DNA of 64,000 bases, from positions 4,937,501-5,001,500 of the forward strand of contig NZ_CP148752.1 in assembly GCF_040448305.1 (NCBI RefSeq), read 5' to 3'. The position numbers and the translations under genes are program-made. Shown one piece after another: positions 52,248 through 60,621 of the stretch. The notes under the pieces were generated by a model. It saw nothing but the letters and a program-made list of their open reading frames with translations. It had not been told where the DNA came from and ran no database searches. Every line of letters begins with the position of its first letter. Within the stretch, counting starts at the first letter, position 1. The DNA comes from Pseudomonas fluorescens. GTDB lineage: Bacteria; Pseudomonadota; Gammaproteobacteria; Pseudomonadales; Pseudomonadaceae.

Positions 52248-52282
52248 AAAAATGCCCGTGTTTTTCGACACGGGCATTTTTT
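52248..52282. terminator. Bidirectional terminator between ppnP and the MOSC gene
   Basis: AAAAATGCCCGTG pairs with CACGGGCATTTTTT around an 8-base loop, with A- and T-runs on each side. It serves both convergent genes. Confidence 0.92.
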
Positions 52283-52295
52283 ATTCTGCGCAAAA

Positions 52296-53102
52296 TTACT
52301 CGAGGATCTCCACCGGCATGTCGACTTCCAGTCGACCGTTGCCGTCGTTGACCAGGTTCTGGCCGAACATTGCGCCGTCCGCCTGGGAACGGTATTTCTG
52401 CAAGGTGGCCAACGGTTCGCGGTCGTCGCTGCGCTCCCCGGTTTGCGGGTCGATGGTGGTCAGGATGCAGCGTGAACAGGACTTGACCACGCGGAACTCG
52501 ACCTCGCCGATACGGATACGCTTCCAGCCGTCCTCGGCGAACGCTGCACTGCCTTCAATCACCAGGTTCGGCCGGAAACGCAGCATCTCCAACGGACGCC
52601 CGACCCGTTGCGACAAATCCTCGAGAGAGGCCTGACCAATCAACAACAGCGGATAGCCATCGGCGAACGCCACCTGATCGTCATCCTTGCCGTAGCCAGC
52701 CTCCGTCATCCGCGCCCGATCCAGCGGCACCTGCACCAGGCGTGTCGGTTTGCCGATGAACTGGCTGACCCAGGCCCCTGCTTCATCGCCTGCATCGGGG
52801 ACTCGCAAGGTATCGCGCCAGATCGTCACTCCACGCAACTCTGCATCGTTACCAGGCAAGGCAATGTCGATCGGCGAATGGCCGGGCGCGCTAAGGGTCA
52901 AGCCACCCTCGGCATTCCACAGCGCCGACAACTGGCTCATCTGCGCCACCGCACGCTGGGTCAGGAAGCGTCCACTGGCCTCATCCACCAGCATCCAGCG
53001 TCGATCGCCGTCCAGCCCGAGTTTATCGAGACCGATCGCTTGCAAGGTCTCGCCCTTGGCGGACTTCAACGGATAACGATACAGCGCGCTCAGACGCAAC
53101 AT
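52296..53102 (-). CDS. MOSC-domain protein (YcbX/mARC-like)
   Basis: A 268-residue protein with an N-terminal beta-barrel (about 1-120, LSALYRYPLKSAKGETLQAIGLDKLGLDGDRRWMLVD split across two strands) and a C-terminal MOSC domain (about 125-265). The MOSC cysteine likely to hold molybdenum lies in VVKSCSRCILTTIDPQTG. Relatives reduce N-hydroxylated compounds. It has no adjoining ferredoxin domain, unlike E. coli YcbX, so it would need an external electron donor. It is a single gene. Confidence 0.85.
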   Translation of the reverse strand: MLRLSALYRYPLKSAKGETLQAIGLDKLGLDGDRRWMLVDEASGRFLTQRAVAQMSQLSALWNAEGGLTLSAPGHSPIDIALPGNDAELRGVTIWRDTLRVPDAGDEAGAWVSQFIGKPTRLVQVPLDRARMTEAGYGKDDDQVAFADGYPLLLIGQASLEDLSQRVGRPLEMLRFRPNLVIEGSAAFAEDGWKRIRIGEVEFRVVKSCSRCILTTIDPQTGERSDDREPLATLQKYRSQADGAMFGQNLVNDGNGRLEVDMPVEILE

Positions 53103-53210
53103 GGCCAGCTCCCTGGTAGGTTAAAACGCCACCCTATACGAGCTTGGTGACTGAATCAAAGGCTGACGATCAGACACCGCAAACCTGCTCCCACAGTTGT
53201 GCAGACCCGC

Positions 53211-54146
53211 TTAGGCCGGCACTTCGTCAAGCATCAGGCGCTGGCGCACCACGTCGACAAGTTTGTCCGGCTGGAACTTGGAGAGGAAATTGTCGCAGCC
53301 GACCTTTTTCACCATCGAGTCGTTGAAGCTGCCGGACAGCGAAGTGTGCAGCACCACGTACAAGCCGCGCAGTCGCGGGTCGTTGCGGATTTCGGTGGTC
53401 AGGCGATAGCCATCCATTTCCGGCATTTCCGCATCGGTGAAGACCATCAGCAGTTTTTCGGTCATGTCCACGCCGGTATCAGCCCAGGCCTTGAGCATGT
53501 TCAAGGCCTTCAACCCGTCGCTGGCGATGTGCATCTTCACGCCGAGCTGTCCGAGGGTATCGCGCAATTGCGCCAGGGCCACGTTCGAGTCATCCACCAG
53601 CAGCACCTCTCGGCCACGGGCGCGTTCCAGCACCGGATCCTCGAGCTTGTCGCGGGAGACCTTGGCGTTGTACGGGACGATTTCGGCCAGGACCTTTTCG
53701 ACGTCGATGATTTCCACCAGTTGATCATCGACCTTGCTGATGGCCGTCAGGTAGTGCTGGCGGCCGGCGCTGCTCGGGGGCGGCAGAATGGCTTCCCAGT
53801 TCATGTTGACGATCCGGTCCACGCCACCGACCAGGAAGGCCTGAACCGAACGGTTGTACTCGGTGACGATAATCGTGCTGCCAGGCCCCGGCACCAACGG
53901 GCGCATGCCAATGGCCTGGGACAGGTCGATTACCGGCAGGGTCTGGCCACGCAGGTTGACCACGCCGCACACAAAAGGATGGCGCTGCGGCATCAGCGTC
54001 AACTTTGGCAACTGCAGGACTTCCTGCACTTTAAAGACGTTGATCGCGAACAATTGCCGTCCGGCGAGCCGGAACATGAGAATTTCCAGGCGATTCTCAC
54101 CCACCAATTGCGTGCGTTGGTCTACCGTGTCGAGAATGCCGGCCAT
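53211..54146 (-). CDS. cheV: CheV chemotaxis coupling protein
   Basis: A 311-residue protein: N-terminal CheW domain (about 1-150; LVGENRLEILMFRLAGRQLFAINVFKVQEVL split over two strands, and HPFVCGVVNLRGQTLPVIDL) and C-terminal receiver (about 165-300) with VLLVDDSNVALAQL, the phosphoacceptor in VFTDAEMPEMDGY and KFQPDKL. It links chemoreceptors to CheA and may buffer phosphate. The ATG at 54146 follows CAGGAG; a GTG 11 codons upstream is less likely. It stands alone. Confidence 0.93.
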   Translation of the reverse strand: MAGILDTVDQRTQLVGENRLEILMFRLAGRQLFAINVFKVQEVLQLPKLTLMPQRHPFVCGVVNLRGQTLPVIDLSQAIGMRPLVPGPGSTIIVTEYNRSVQAFLVGGVDRIVNMNWEAILPPPSSAGRQHYLTAISKVDDQLVEIIDVEKVLAEIVPYNAKVSRDKLEDPVLERARGREVLLVDDSNVALAQLRDTLGQLGVKMHIASDGLKALNMLKAWADTGVDMTEKLLMVFTDAEMPEMDGYRLTTEIRNDPRLRGLYVVLHTSLSGSFNDSMVKKVGCDNFLSKFQPDKLVDVVRQRLMLDEVPA

Positions 54147-54609
54147 CAATGACTCCTGGTCTTGTTCGGATGAATTCACTTAAAGAAGGTTATCGGCTGT
54201 TTTTGCCGAAGCTTGACCCTCTCCAAAATGCCATGCCCGGGCATTGATGTCATATTAACATCATGCTTTACTAGCACTGTGATTCCATCTGCTGCACTTC
54301 TGCGTCACGCGACCATGGTTCGCGCGAAAGGTTCCCCTGCGTAAGGGATTCCCCTATCAACAATCAGGTGCAACCTGATATTCGCAATATCCAATAGCCA
54401 TTAATGTGACGCCATTCTCATTGCATGAACGGAGTCAGGCTTTTGTGTGCGATCGCAAGTAAGTGGCCAACCACCCTCTCGTGTTCCCCAGCCTGCCTCC
54501 GGGCCAGCCGCAGCTCGTTCACCCGACGACTCGGCAATGCCGGGGTCCCGACCGCCCTCGTCGACACACACGATATCCCCTCATTTGAAATGACGTTGTG
54601 GAGATAAGT
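54147..54609. other. Long intergenic region with stacked palindromes
   Basis: About 460 bases without a convincing gene. It contains TGATGT-N7-ACATCA (54245-54263), ATCAGGT-GCA-ACCTGAT (54363-54379) overlapped by GATATT-CGC-AATATC (54377-54391), and a near-palindrome around cgcgaccatggttcgcg (about 54308-54324). These look like regulator sites for cheV or the downstream gene. Small open frames here have no family resemblance. Confidence 0.5.
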
Positions 54610-55080
54610 ATGCCGAACGACCGTAAAGAGTGGGCCCAGCGGCTCCCCGAGTTTCTCGTCGAAGCTGAAACACTCCTGGCTAAAACCGAGGAATGCCTGA
54701 GTCATCTGCAGTTGATCAGCAATGACAAGGACGCCATCGACTGCATGCTCAGCATACTGCTCAAGCTGGCCAACAAGGCCGATGCCCTGGCGTTGGCGGC
54801 CGTGTCTGAATTTTCTCTGCATATTCATGGCCTGCTGAACCACGCCCAGAACACCATGAGCCTGCACGACGAGGCGCTGAGTGCCCTGAAAGACTGCCTG
54901 ACCCTGATTGCCTGGCAACTCGAACTCATCGACCAGACCACCGGACAGCTCAGTCTCGACGACAGCGAGCAGGTCACCCTGATCGAAGCCTTTGCCTTTC
55001 AGGTCGGGCAAAGCCGATTTCGACCACCGGTCAATTCCAGGCCGTTCACCCTCGTATCCTATTCGGAACGACAGGCCTGA
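54610..55080 (+). CDS. Uncharacterised helical protein, possibly Hpt-like
   Basis: A 156-residue, mostly helical acidic cytosolic protein with no signal peptide. LSHLQLISNDKDAIDCMLSILLKLANKAD precedes VSEFSLHIHGLLNHAQNTMSLHDEAL (split at 20 residues), which recalls the helix bundle of histidine-phosphotransfer proteins, but the HxxKG core is absent. The ATG at 54610 follows GGAGATAAG. It lies between cheV and a two-component system, so a signalling role is plausible but unproven. Confidence 0.55.
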   Translation: MPNDRKEWAQRLPEFLVEAETLLAKTEECLSHLQLISNDKDAIDCMLSILLKLANKADALALAAVSEFSLHIHGLLNHAQNTMSLHDEALSALKDCLTLIAWQLELIDQTTGQLSLDDSEQVTLIEAFAFQVGQSRFRPPVNSRPFTLVSYSERQA

Positions 55081-55581
55081 ACTTGCCAAACCATGCCGTA
55101 TAGCGTGTTTAGACTATTAATGCCGCGCTGTAACTTGAGTGCGCACATGTCGCAATTGGATACTTCATAGCTATAAGCGACATCTATTAACAACCACTAT
55201 TGCCCATCGACAATTGCGCGCCTGTCTTGACCAGGTCATTGCCTGGTATCAACAACAAAACCCTGGGGCAATTGGCATTTTGCGACGGCAACAATCAACT
55301 TGTTCCATTATGGAAGCGTCGTCCAGACGAGTGGATTCCTGACTTTCCGGACATACATACGGACGCGACCAACGGTATCTTAAGTGCTACTATGCCGCCT
55401 GTTAGTTGACGCCAATTAATGGCAGTGTGAATTCAGCCGGATACAGCTCGCTCCAGTTCGGAGCTGAACTCTCCAACAAAAAGTACATCCCGTTGAAGTC
55501 GGCGCTCCACATTAAAAACAGGGGCCTGTCAGCCAGCATGACCGGTCAGCCCGCAGCGAACATCCATTGGCTCCATCCGCT
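55081..55581. other. AT-rich intergenic region, no gene recognised
   Basis: Five hundred bases of lower G+C. Two small overlapping open frames (55139-55409) have no ribosome site and no family resemblance. A palindrome ACCAGG-N6-CCTGGT lies at 55230-55247. It probably holds the promoter of the kinase gene at 55582 and perhaps remnants of lost sequence. Confidence 0.45.
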
Positions 55582-56475
55582 ATGCACGCCAGCCTCAAGT
55601 CAATCGCCATGTGGCCACCTTCCCGAGCATATGCACGCACATTCACGCTGTTGCTATGCGCCTGCTCGACCCTCGGCAGCCTACTGGTTTATGGCTTGTC
55701 CATTCCGTTGCCCCTGTCGTTGCTGGTGCTCAGCGTTGCGACGCTGACCAGTGTTGCCGTGCAGTACTGCCTCTCGCGCAAATCCATCAAGTTCCAGCCT
55801 CAGGAACTGGCTGACCGGCTGTTGCAGGTTCAGGAAAACGAGCGTCACCGGCTGAGCCGGGAACTGCATGACGACATCGGTCAATTGCTGACCGCCGCAA
55901 AACTGCAAAGTGACTGGCTCAAACGCCGGATGCCCGAAGAACTCCAGGAACAATGCTCGGTCCTCTGCGACACGCTGGAAGAAACCCTGGCCAAAGTTCG
56001 TGACGTATCCGCCATTCTCAATCCCCGGCAGTTGACCAGCCTTGGGCTGGAAGCCAGTCTGCGGGCACACCTGCTCAAGACCCTGGCCAACACCCCGGTG
56101 CACTGGAGCCTGGAATGCCAGCAGCGCCTGACCGGCATACCGGAGGAAATGGCCGTGGCCGCTTTCCGTATCACCCAGGAAGCGGTCACCAACATCCTGC
56201 GACATGCCCAGGCCAAAAATCTGCTGGTGTGCCTGCAGCGCCTGCCCCAAGGCCTGAAGTTGCAGATCAGCGATGATGGCCAGGGCTTTGCGCCCGCAAC
56301 AGACCCTGTTCGTGAAGGGCAGCGCGGTATGGCCGGGATGTCGGAACGGATCGATCAACTGGGCGGCACATTGAGCGTTACCAGCGAGCCGGGCAAAGGC
56401 ACTCAAATCGAAGCTCTTTTTCCCTGGGCGCCCCGTGCGCTCGAACGGGCCAGTTCGAATAAGGTTATGCATTGA
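55582..56475 (+). CDS. NarL-type sensor histidine kinase (HisKA_3)
   Basis: A 297-residue kinase. Two adjacent membrane segments (about 20-60) with almost no periplasmic loop are followed by a HisKA_3 box ENERHRLSRELHDDIGQLL (His96) and a HATPase domain with FRITQEAVTNILRHAQAK, ISDDGQGF and GMAGMSERIDQLGG. Such short-loop kinases sense in the membrane or through partners. The start is uncertain (ATG at 55582 or 55609). The stop overlaps the response-regulator start. The signal is unknown. Confidence 0.83.
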   Translation: MHASLKSIAMWPPSRAYARTFTLLLCACSTLGSLLVYGLSIPLPLSLLVLSVATLTSVAVQYCLSRKSIKFQPQELADRLLQVQENERHRLSRELHDDIGQLLTAAKLQSDWLKRRMPEELQEQCSVLCDTLEETLAKVRDVSAILNPRQLTSLGLEASLRAHLLKTLANTPVHWSLECQQRLTGIPEEMAVAAFRITQEAVTNILRHAQAKNLLVCLQRLPQGLKLQISDDGQGFAPATDPVREGQRGMAGMSERIDQLGGTLSVTSEPGKGTQIEALFPWAPRALERASSNKVMH

Positions 56476-57131
56476 CTTGTAATTTACTACTGGTGGATGA
56501 CCACTCGCTGATCAGGGCTGGCGTGCGCGCCCTGGTAATGGATCTGCCCGGCTATGCCGTCATCGGTGAGGCCAGTGACGGCTCACAGTTGCTGGAAATG
56601 GTCGAGCATCTGTCCCCGGATATTGTCCTGCTGGATATTTCGATGCGCCAGACCGGCGGCCTCGAAGCCTTGCAGCAGCTCAAGCGAGTGCGCCCGCAGA
56701 GCAAGGTCCTGATCCTCTCGATGCACACCGACCCGGCCCTGATCATGCAGGCGCTGGAGTCCGGAGCCCATGGCTACCTGCTCAAGGACACCACGGCGAC
56801 TGAGCTCGAACAAGCACTGGAGGCGTTGCGCAACAACGAGCGCTATTTGAGCCCAGCTATTGCCCACACGGTGATCACTCAGGCGCTGACCCGAAACCAG
56901 AAACACCAGCCAGAACCTGCCGACTCGCACAACCTGACGGCACGTCAGCTGGAAATCCTGCGGTTGATCGTTCGCGGAAAATCCACCCGAGAGATCGCCA
57001 ACGGCCTGGGGCTGAGCGTCAAGACCGTCGAAACCCACCGGTCGCAGATCATGAAGCGCCTGCAGATCTACGATGTGGCCGGCCTGGTGCTGTTTGCCGT
57101 GCGTGAACAAATCATCAGCCTTGATGACTAG
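56472..57131 (+). CDS. LuxR/NarL-family response regulator
   Basis: A 219-residue regulator: receiver domain with DD at 9-10, Asp55 in IVLLDISMRQTGG and Lys in YLLKDTT; and a C-terminal LuxR helix-turn-helix with LTARQLEILRLIVRGKSTREIANGL split over two helices and SVKTVETHRSQIMKRL. It begins with a TTG that overlaps the kinase stop (TTGA), so the pair is translationally coupled. Targets are not evident from the window. Confidence 0.88.
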   Translation: MTCNLLLVDDHSLIRAGVRALVMDLPGYAVIGEASDGSQLLEMVEHLSPDIVLLDISMRQTGGLEALQQLKRVRPQSKVLILSMHTDPALIMQALESGAHGYLLKDTTATELEQALEALRNNERYLSPAIAHTVITQALTRNQKHQPEPADSHNLTARQLEILRLIVRGKSTREIANGLGLSVKTVETHRSQIMKRLQIYDVAGLVLFAVREQIISLDD

Positions 57132-57542
57132 GCACTTCAGCGGCACGTAACAGCGGCGAATCGTCAGGCAGATGCACGAGTAACGCCACTGGCCGCACCG
57201 AGAACCACAGGTTGTCCCCCTCCAGGGCAGGCGCGCACGAATAAACATGCTGTCGACGCCAGAAGCCCCCCCCGTCAAAAGTCGCAAGAAATCGAATTAT
57301 TTCCAGTCGGAAGGATTTGATCCCTACACAGCAGGATTTTTCTTACAAAACGTGAGGAATCGGCTCAATTGACCACAAATCTGAATTGGTAGACCTTGGG
57401 CTGCAGGACATCACAAGGACGTGCCATGCAATGCCAAAACCTTGCATCACCGGCCATTTCGGTCTTGCCGCTCACAGATAATAAAACTGCAGGCCATCGA
57501 GCTGAATGCAGCAACAGCACAAAAACCACGGGAGAAGTCGAT
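57132..57542. other. Intergenic region, nothing recognised
   Basis: About 410 bases between the regulator and a small membrane protein. It contains a run of nine C at about 57268 and no clear promoter, repeat or gene. Confidence 0.4.
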
Positions 57543-57740
57543 ATGGAACCTCGCGTCACCGAGCTGGAAACACACCTCAAGCACATACGCAGGGACATGG
57601 ACGAAGTCCGGGGTGACGTCAAATCCATCAAACACAGGCTTGCCTATTCAGCCGGCGGAACAGCCGTAATCCTCGGCCTCCTTGGCTGGATCGCCAACAG
57701 CCGTTTCGAGCAGGTTATTTCATTGCTTCTGGCGCATTGA
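57543..57740 (+). CDS. Small coiled-coil membrane protein
   Basis: A 65-residue protein. The first 35 residues (EPRVTELETHLKHIRRDM, then DEVRGDVKSIKHRLAYS) form a probable coiled coil. A single membrane segment follows (GGTAVILGLLGWIAN). The layout resembles phage XhlA-like hemolysin/holin accessory proteins and similar small pseudomonad proteins. The ATG at 57543 follows GGGAGAAG. No other phage gene is nearby, so a phage origin is a guess. A strong terminator follows. Confidence 0.65.
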   Translation: MEPRVTELETHLKHIRRDMDEVRGDVKSIKHRLAYSAGGTAVILGLLGWIANSRFEQVISLLLAH

Positions 57741-57750
57741 GTTGCCATCC

Positions 57751-57785
57751 ACACAAGACCCGGTTCAATCAACCGGGTCTTGTGT
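57751..57785. terminator. Strong hairpin terminator between convergent genes
   Basis: ACACAAGACCCGGTT (57751-57765) pairs perfectly with AACCGGGTCTTGTGT (57771-57785) across a five-base loop. It lies between the small membrane protein gene and moeA. Confidence 0.85.
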
Positions 57786-57804
57786 GACTAAGCCGTTGTA
57801 GCTA

Positions 57805-59031
57805 TCAGCTCAGGACTTCGCTCAACGGAATGAAGTAAACGCTTTCGCCCTGAACCAGCGTGCGACCTTCCAGGACTTCTACCAGTCCATCAGCCCAGGC
57901 AGCGCTGCGAAGCACACCGGAACTCTGGTTTTTGTAGATCGTCGCCCTGCCGTTTTCCAGCCGTGCGCGCAAATACTCACGCCGGTTGCCGGGTTGGAGC
58001 CAGTCAAACCCTGCCGGCACCTGCACCTTCAGCGGCTCAACTTCTTTTACACCCTGACGGCGCAAGAGATAGGGCCTGGTCAACAAGGCAAAGGTCACGA
58101 GGGTCGATGCAGGATTGCCCGGCAAGCCAATCACAGGTACACCGCGAAAATGCCCGAACGTCAGCGGTTTACCCGGCTTGATGGCGAGTTTCCACAACGT
58201 CAGTTCGCCCTCTTCGCGCAAGGCGATGCCCAGAAAATCAGCCTCCCCTACCGATACGCCACCGGTCGAGAGGATCAGGTCGACATCCTTCAACTCACCC
58301 AATCGGGAGCGAGTGGTTTCCAGATTGTCCGGCAGAATTCCCGCGTCGACGACCTCACAACCCAAACGCTGCAGCCAGCTACACAACAACACCCGGTTGC
58401 TGTTGTAGATCTGTCCCGGCCCCAGCGTCTGCCCCGGCTCAATCAATTCGTCACCGGTTGACAGCACCGCCACACGCACCTTGCGAACCACCTCCAACTC
58501 AGCGCATCCCAAGGAAGCAGCCAATCCTTGCTCGATCGGCCCCAGTTGCGTACCTGCTGGCAGAATCAACTCGCCGACGGTGGTTTCCTGGCCTTGCGGA
58601 CGGATGTTCCGACCTTGGGTCAAGGCTTCAGTGAAACGTACTCGCTCATCGGCCTGAACCTCGGCGTTCTCCTGCATCTCGACGCAATCGGCACCGGCGG
58701 GAACAGGCGCCCCGGTGAAAATGCGCGCACAGGTTCCTGGCTGCAACGGATCGGGTGCCTGGCCGGCAAACACCTTCTGACTGACCACCAACGGCTCTCC
58801 CGTCCAGTCAGCCATGCGCAAGGCATAACCGTCCATGGCACTGTTGGGCCAGGGCGGCAGATCAAGCGTCGACACCAGATCTTCAGCCAGTACACGCCCC
58901 TGTACCTGCGCCAACGGCAAGCGTTCGCGCTCGACAATCCTCGAAGCCTCGGCCATTTCCAGCAAGCGCGCCAACGCCTGCTCGACAGGCATCAGACTGC
59001 CAGCCTTGCCAGGCTTACCCACGGGATTCAC
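57805..59031 (-). CDS. moeA: MoeA, molybdopterin molybdenumtransferase
   Basis: A 408-residue enzyme that inserts molybdate into adenylated molybdopterin. Family motifs are LDLPPWPNSAMDGYALR (about 58-74), IFTGAPVPAGADCVEMQE, VAVLSTGDELIEPGQ, LILSTGGVSVGEADF and IGLPGNPASTLVTF. The N-terminal start is uncertain: a GTG at 59031 overlaps moaB by 17 bases, while an ATG at 58992 (MPVEQALARLLEM) is also possible. It forms an operon with moaB. Confidence 0.92.
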   Translation of the reverse strand: MNPVGKPGKAGSLMPVEQALARLLEMAEASRIVERERLPLAQVQGRVLAEDLVSTLDLPPWPNSAMDGYALRMADWTGEPLVVSQKVFAGQAPDPLQPGTCARIFTGAPVPAGADCVEMQENAEVQADERVRFTEALTQGRNIRPQGQETTVGELILPAGTQLGPIEQGLAASLGCAELEVVRKVRVAVLSTGDELIEPGQTLGPGQIYNSNRVLLCSWLQRLGCEVVDAGILPDNLETTRSRLGELKDVDLILSTGGVSVGEADFLGIALREEGELTLWKLAIKPGKPLTFGHFRGVPVIGLPGNPASTLVTFALLTRPYLLRRQGVKEVEPLKVQVPAGFDWLQPGNRREYLRARLENGRATIYKNQSSGVLRSAAWADGLVEVLEGRTLVQGESVYFIPLSEVLS

Positions 59032-59554
59032 AAGGCGCTGCCTGTTTCAAATGAGGCACGAAATTGCACGGGCGATGCCGCGAATCCAGCTGCTCGGCCA
59101 ATATGCCGTGCCAACCGGTGCGCACGGCATTGGTCGAGCCCGGCAAGCAGCAAACCAGCGTGCCATTGGCCAGACCGGCCAACGCCCGGGACTGAACGGT
59201 CGAGGTGCCGATATCGGCAACCGAGATCTGGCGGAACAGCTCACCAAATCCATCGACCTGTTTGTCCAGCAGGCAGCCGACGGCTTCCGGCGTGCTATCA
59301 CGCCCGGTAAAACCGGTGCCGCCGGTGATCAGCACCACCTGCACGACATCGTCGGCAATCCAGTTGGCGACTTGCGCGCGAATTTTGTAGAGGTCATCTT
59401 TGAGCAACACCCGGGCTGCCAGGTAATGACCGGCAGCGGTCAAGCCGTCGACAAAGACCTGACCTGAGGTGTCGGTTTCCAGTGTGCGGGTATCGCTGAC
59501 AGTCAGCACTGCAATATTGAGCGGTGCGAAAGGTACATCAGCCTTGGCTTTCAT
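59015..59554 (-). CDS. moaB: MoaB, molybdenum cofactor biosynthesis protein
   Basis: A 179-residue member of the MogA/MoaB family acting in molybdopterin adenylation. APLNIAVLTVSDTRTLETDTSG is at the start, then VVLITGGTGFTGRDSTPEAV and LFRQISVADIGTSTVQSRALAG, and ALVCCLPGSTNAVRT-like residues (FVCCLPGSTNAV region) near the end. The overlapping moeA follows in the same direction, and mobA is divergent, so the three form a Mo-cofactor cluster. Confidence 0.92.
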   Translation of the reverse strand: MKAKADVPFAPLNIAVLTVSDTRTLETDTSGQVFVDGLTAAGHYLAARVLLKDDLYKIRAQVANWIADDVVQVVLITGGTGFTGRDSTPEAVGCLLDKQVDGFGELFRQISVADIGTSTVQSRALAGLANGTLVCCLPGSTNAVRTGWHGILAEQLDSRHRPCNFVPHLKQAAPCESRG

Positions 59555-59635
59555 AGGCTCGTCCAGTTGTAGGAGAAACAGCCCGGTGTTATATCACAGC
59601 GCTCCGTTTTTTCGCCGCCCCCATGGAGGCCTGCC

Positions 59636-60238
59636 ATGACCACGAATTCACAATTGCCACCCTGCTCCATTCTGCTCCTGGCGGGCGGCCGCGGCCAACG
59701 TATGGGTGGTCGGGACAAAGGGTTGCTGGACTGGCATGGCGAACCGCTGATTGCGCATCTGCATCGCAAGACCCGTCCGCTGAGCGATGACCTGATCATC
59801 TCCTGCAATCGCAACCTTGAGAAGTACGCACCCTACGCCGACCAGTTAGTCCACGATGATGAAGGTGACTTCCCCGGGCCGCTGGCCGGTATTCGCGCAG
59901 GCCTGAAAGCGGCTCGCCATAGCCATCTGCTGGTCTTGCCCTGTGACGTTCCGGGCATTGATGCGGCGCTGATCGACAATATGCGCGAGACCGCCAACCT
60001 GCATCCGGACAAGCCGCTGATGGTTCGACATGATGACCACTGGGAACCGTTGTTGTGCGTGATTCCTGTTCTACACAGGGCAGCTTTTGAAAATGCCTGG
60101 AACGAAGGTGAGCGCAGCCCTGGCCGGTTGATGCGCAAGCTCGGCGCAACCGCGCTGCAATGCCCCGACAAAGACCCTCGGCTGGCCAACCTCAACACAC
60201 CGGAACTTTTAAGCGGTCATGACACTGTGTCAGACTGA
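59636..60238 (+). CDS. mobA: MobA, molybdenum cofactor guanylyltransferase
   Basis: A 200-residue nucleotidyltransferase attaching GMP to Mo-molybdopterin. The GTP-binding loop LLLAGGRGQRMGGRDKGLL lies near residue 14, LVLPCDVPGID near 100 is the metal site, and NLNTPELL near the end is typical. It begins behind GGAGG and is divergent from moaB-moeA. Confidence 0.93.
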   Translation: MTTNSQLPPCSILLLAGGRGQRMGGRDKGLLDWHGEPLIAHLHRKTRPLSDDLIISCNRNLEKYAPYADQLVHDDEGDFPGPLAGIRAGLKAARHSHLLVLPCDVPGIDAALIDNMRETANLHPDKPLMVRHDDHWEPLLCVIPVLHRAAFENAWNEGERSPGRLMRKLGATALQCPDKDPRLANLNTPELLSGHDTVSD

Positions 60239-60315
60239 CAATGATCAGGAACTTGCGCGGACGCTACACGTCTCAAGCTCAGCAACCAAAGAATTCTTAT
60301 TCGGAGACACAACTC

Positions 60316-60537
60316 ATGACTCAACGGACCCTCGCCACTTTCATGCTCGCACTCGGCCTCGCCACCCTCGCCGGTTGCGCATCGCCTACAGTGATCACCT
60401 TGAATGACGGTCGCGAAATCCAGGCCGTCGACACGCCACAATTCGACAAGGATTCCGGTTTCTACGAATTCGAACAGCTCGATGGCAAACAGACCCGCAT
60501 CAACAAAGATCAGGTTCGTACCGTCAAAGAGCTGTAA
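60316..60537 (+). CDS. YgdI/YgdR-family lipoprotein
   Basis: A 73-residue lipoprotein with lipobox LAGC at Cys21 (MTQRTLATFMLALGLATLAG then C). The mature part TVITLNDGREIQAVDTPQFD, GFYEFEQLDGKQTRINKDQV is the YgdI/YgdR small beta-barrel (SH3-like) domain. The ATG at 60316 follows GGAGA; an earlier in-frame start would lose the signal peptide. Its function is unknown although the family is common. Confidence 0.87.
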   Translation: MTQRTLATFMLALGLATLAGCASPTVITLNDGREIQAVDTPQFDKDSGFYEFEQLDGKQTRINKDQVRTVKEL

Positions 60538-60558
60538 TCCTGGTGCCACCGGATACAG

Positions 60559-60584
60559 AAAAGCCCGCTTGATGCGGGCTTTTT
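60559..60584 (+). terminator. Rho-independent terminator after the YgdR-like gene
   Basis: AAAAGCCCGC, a short TTGAT loop and GCGGGCTTTTT. It lies 20 bases past the stop. Confidence 0.9.
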
Positions 60585-60621
60585 CATGCCTGGAGAACAG
60601 CGCGTCAGGATCGCTTCCTGA

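Noticed and set aside
55139..55409. Two small open frames
   Set aside because: They overlap each other, lack ribosome sites and resemble no family.
57262..57280. Run of C as a phase-variation tract
   Set aside because: It is intergenic and not placed in a promoter or reading frame that I can identify.
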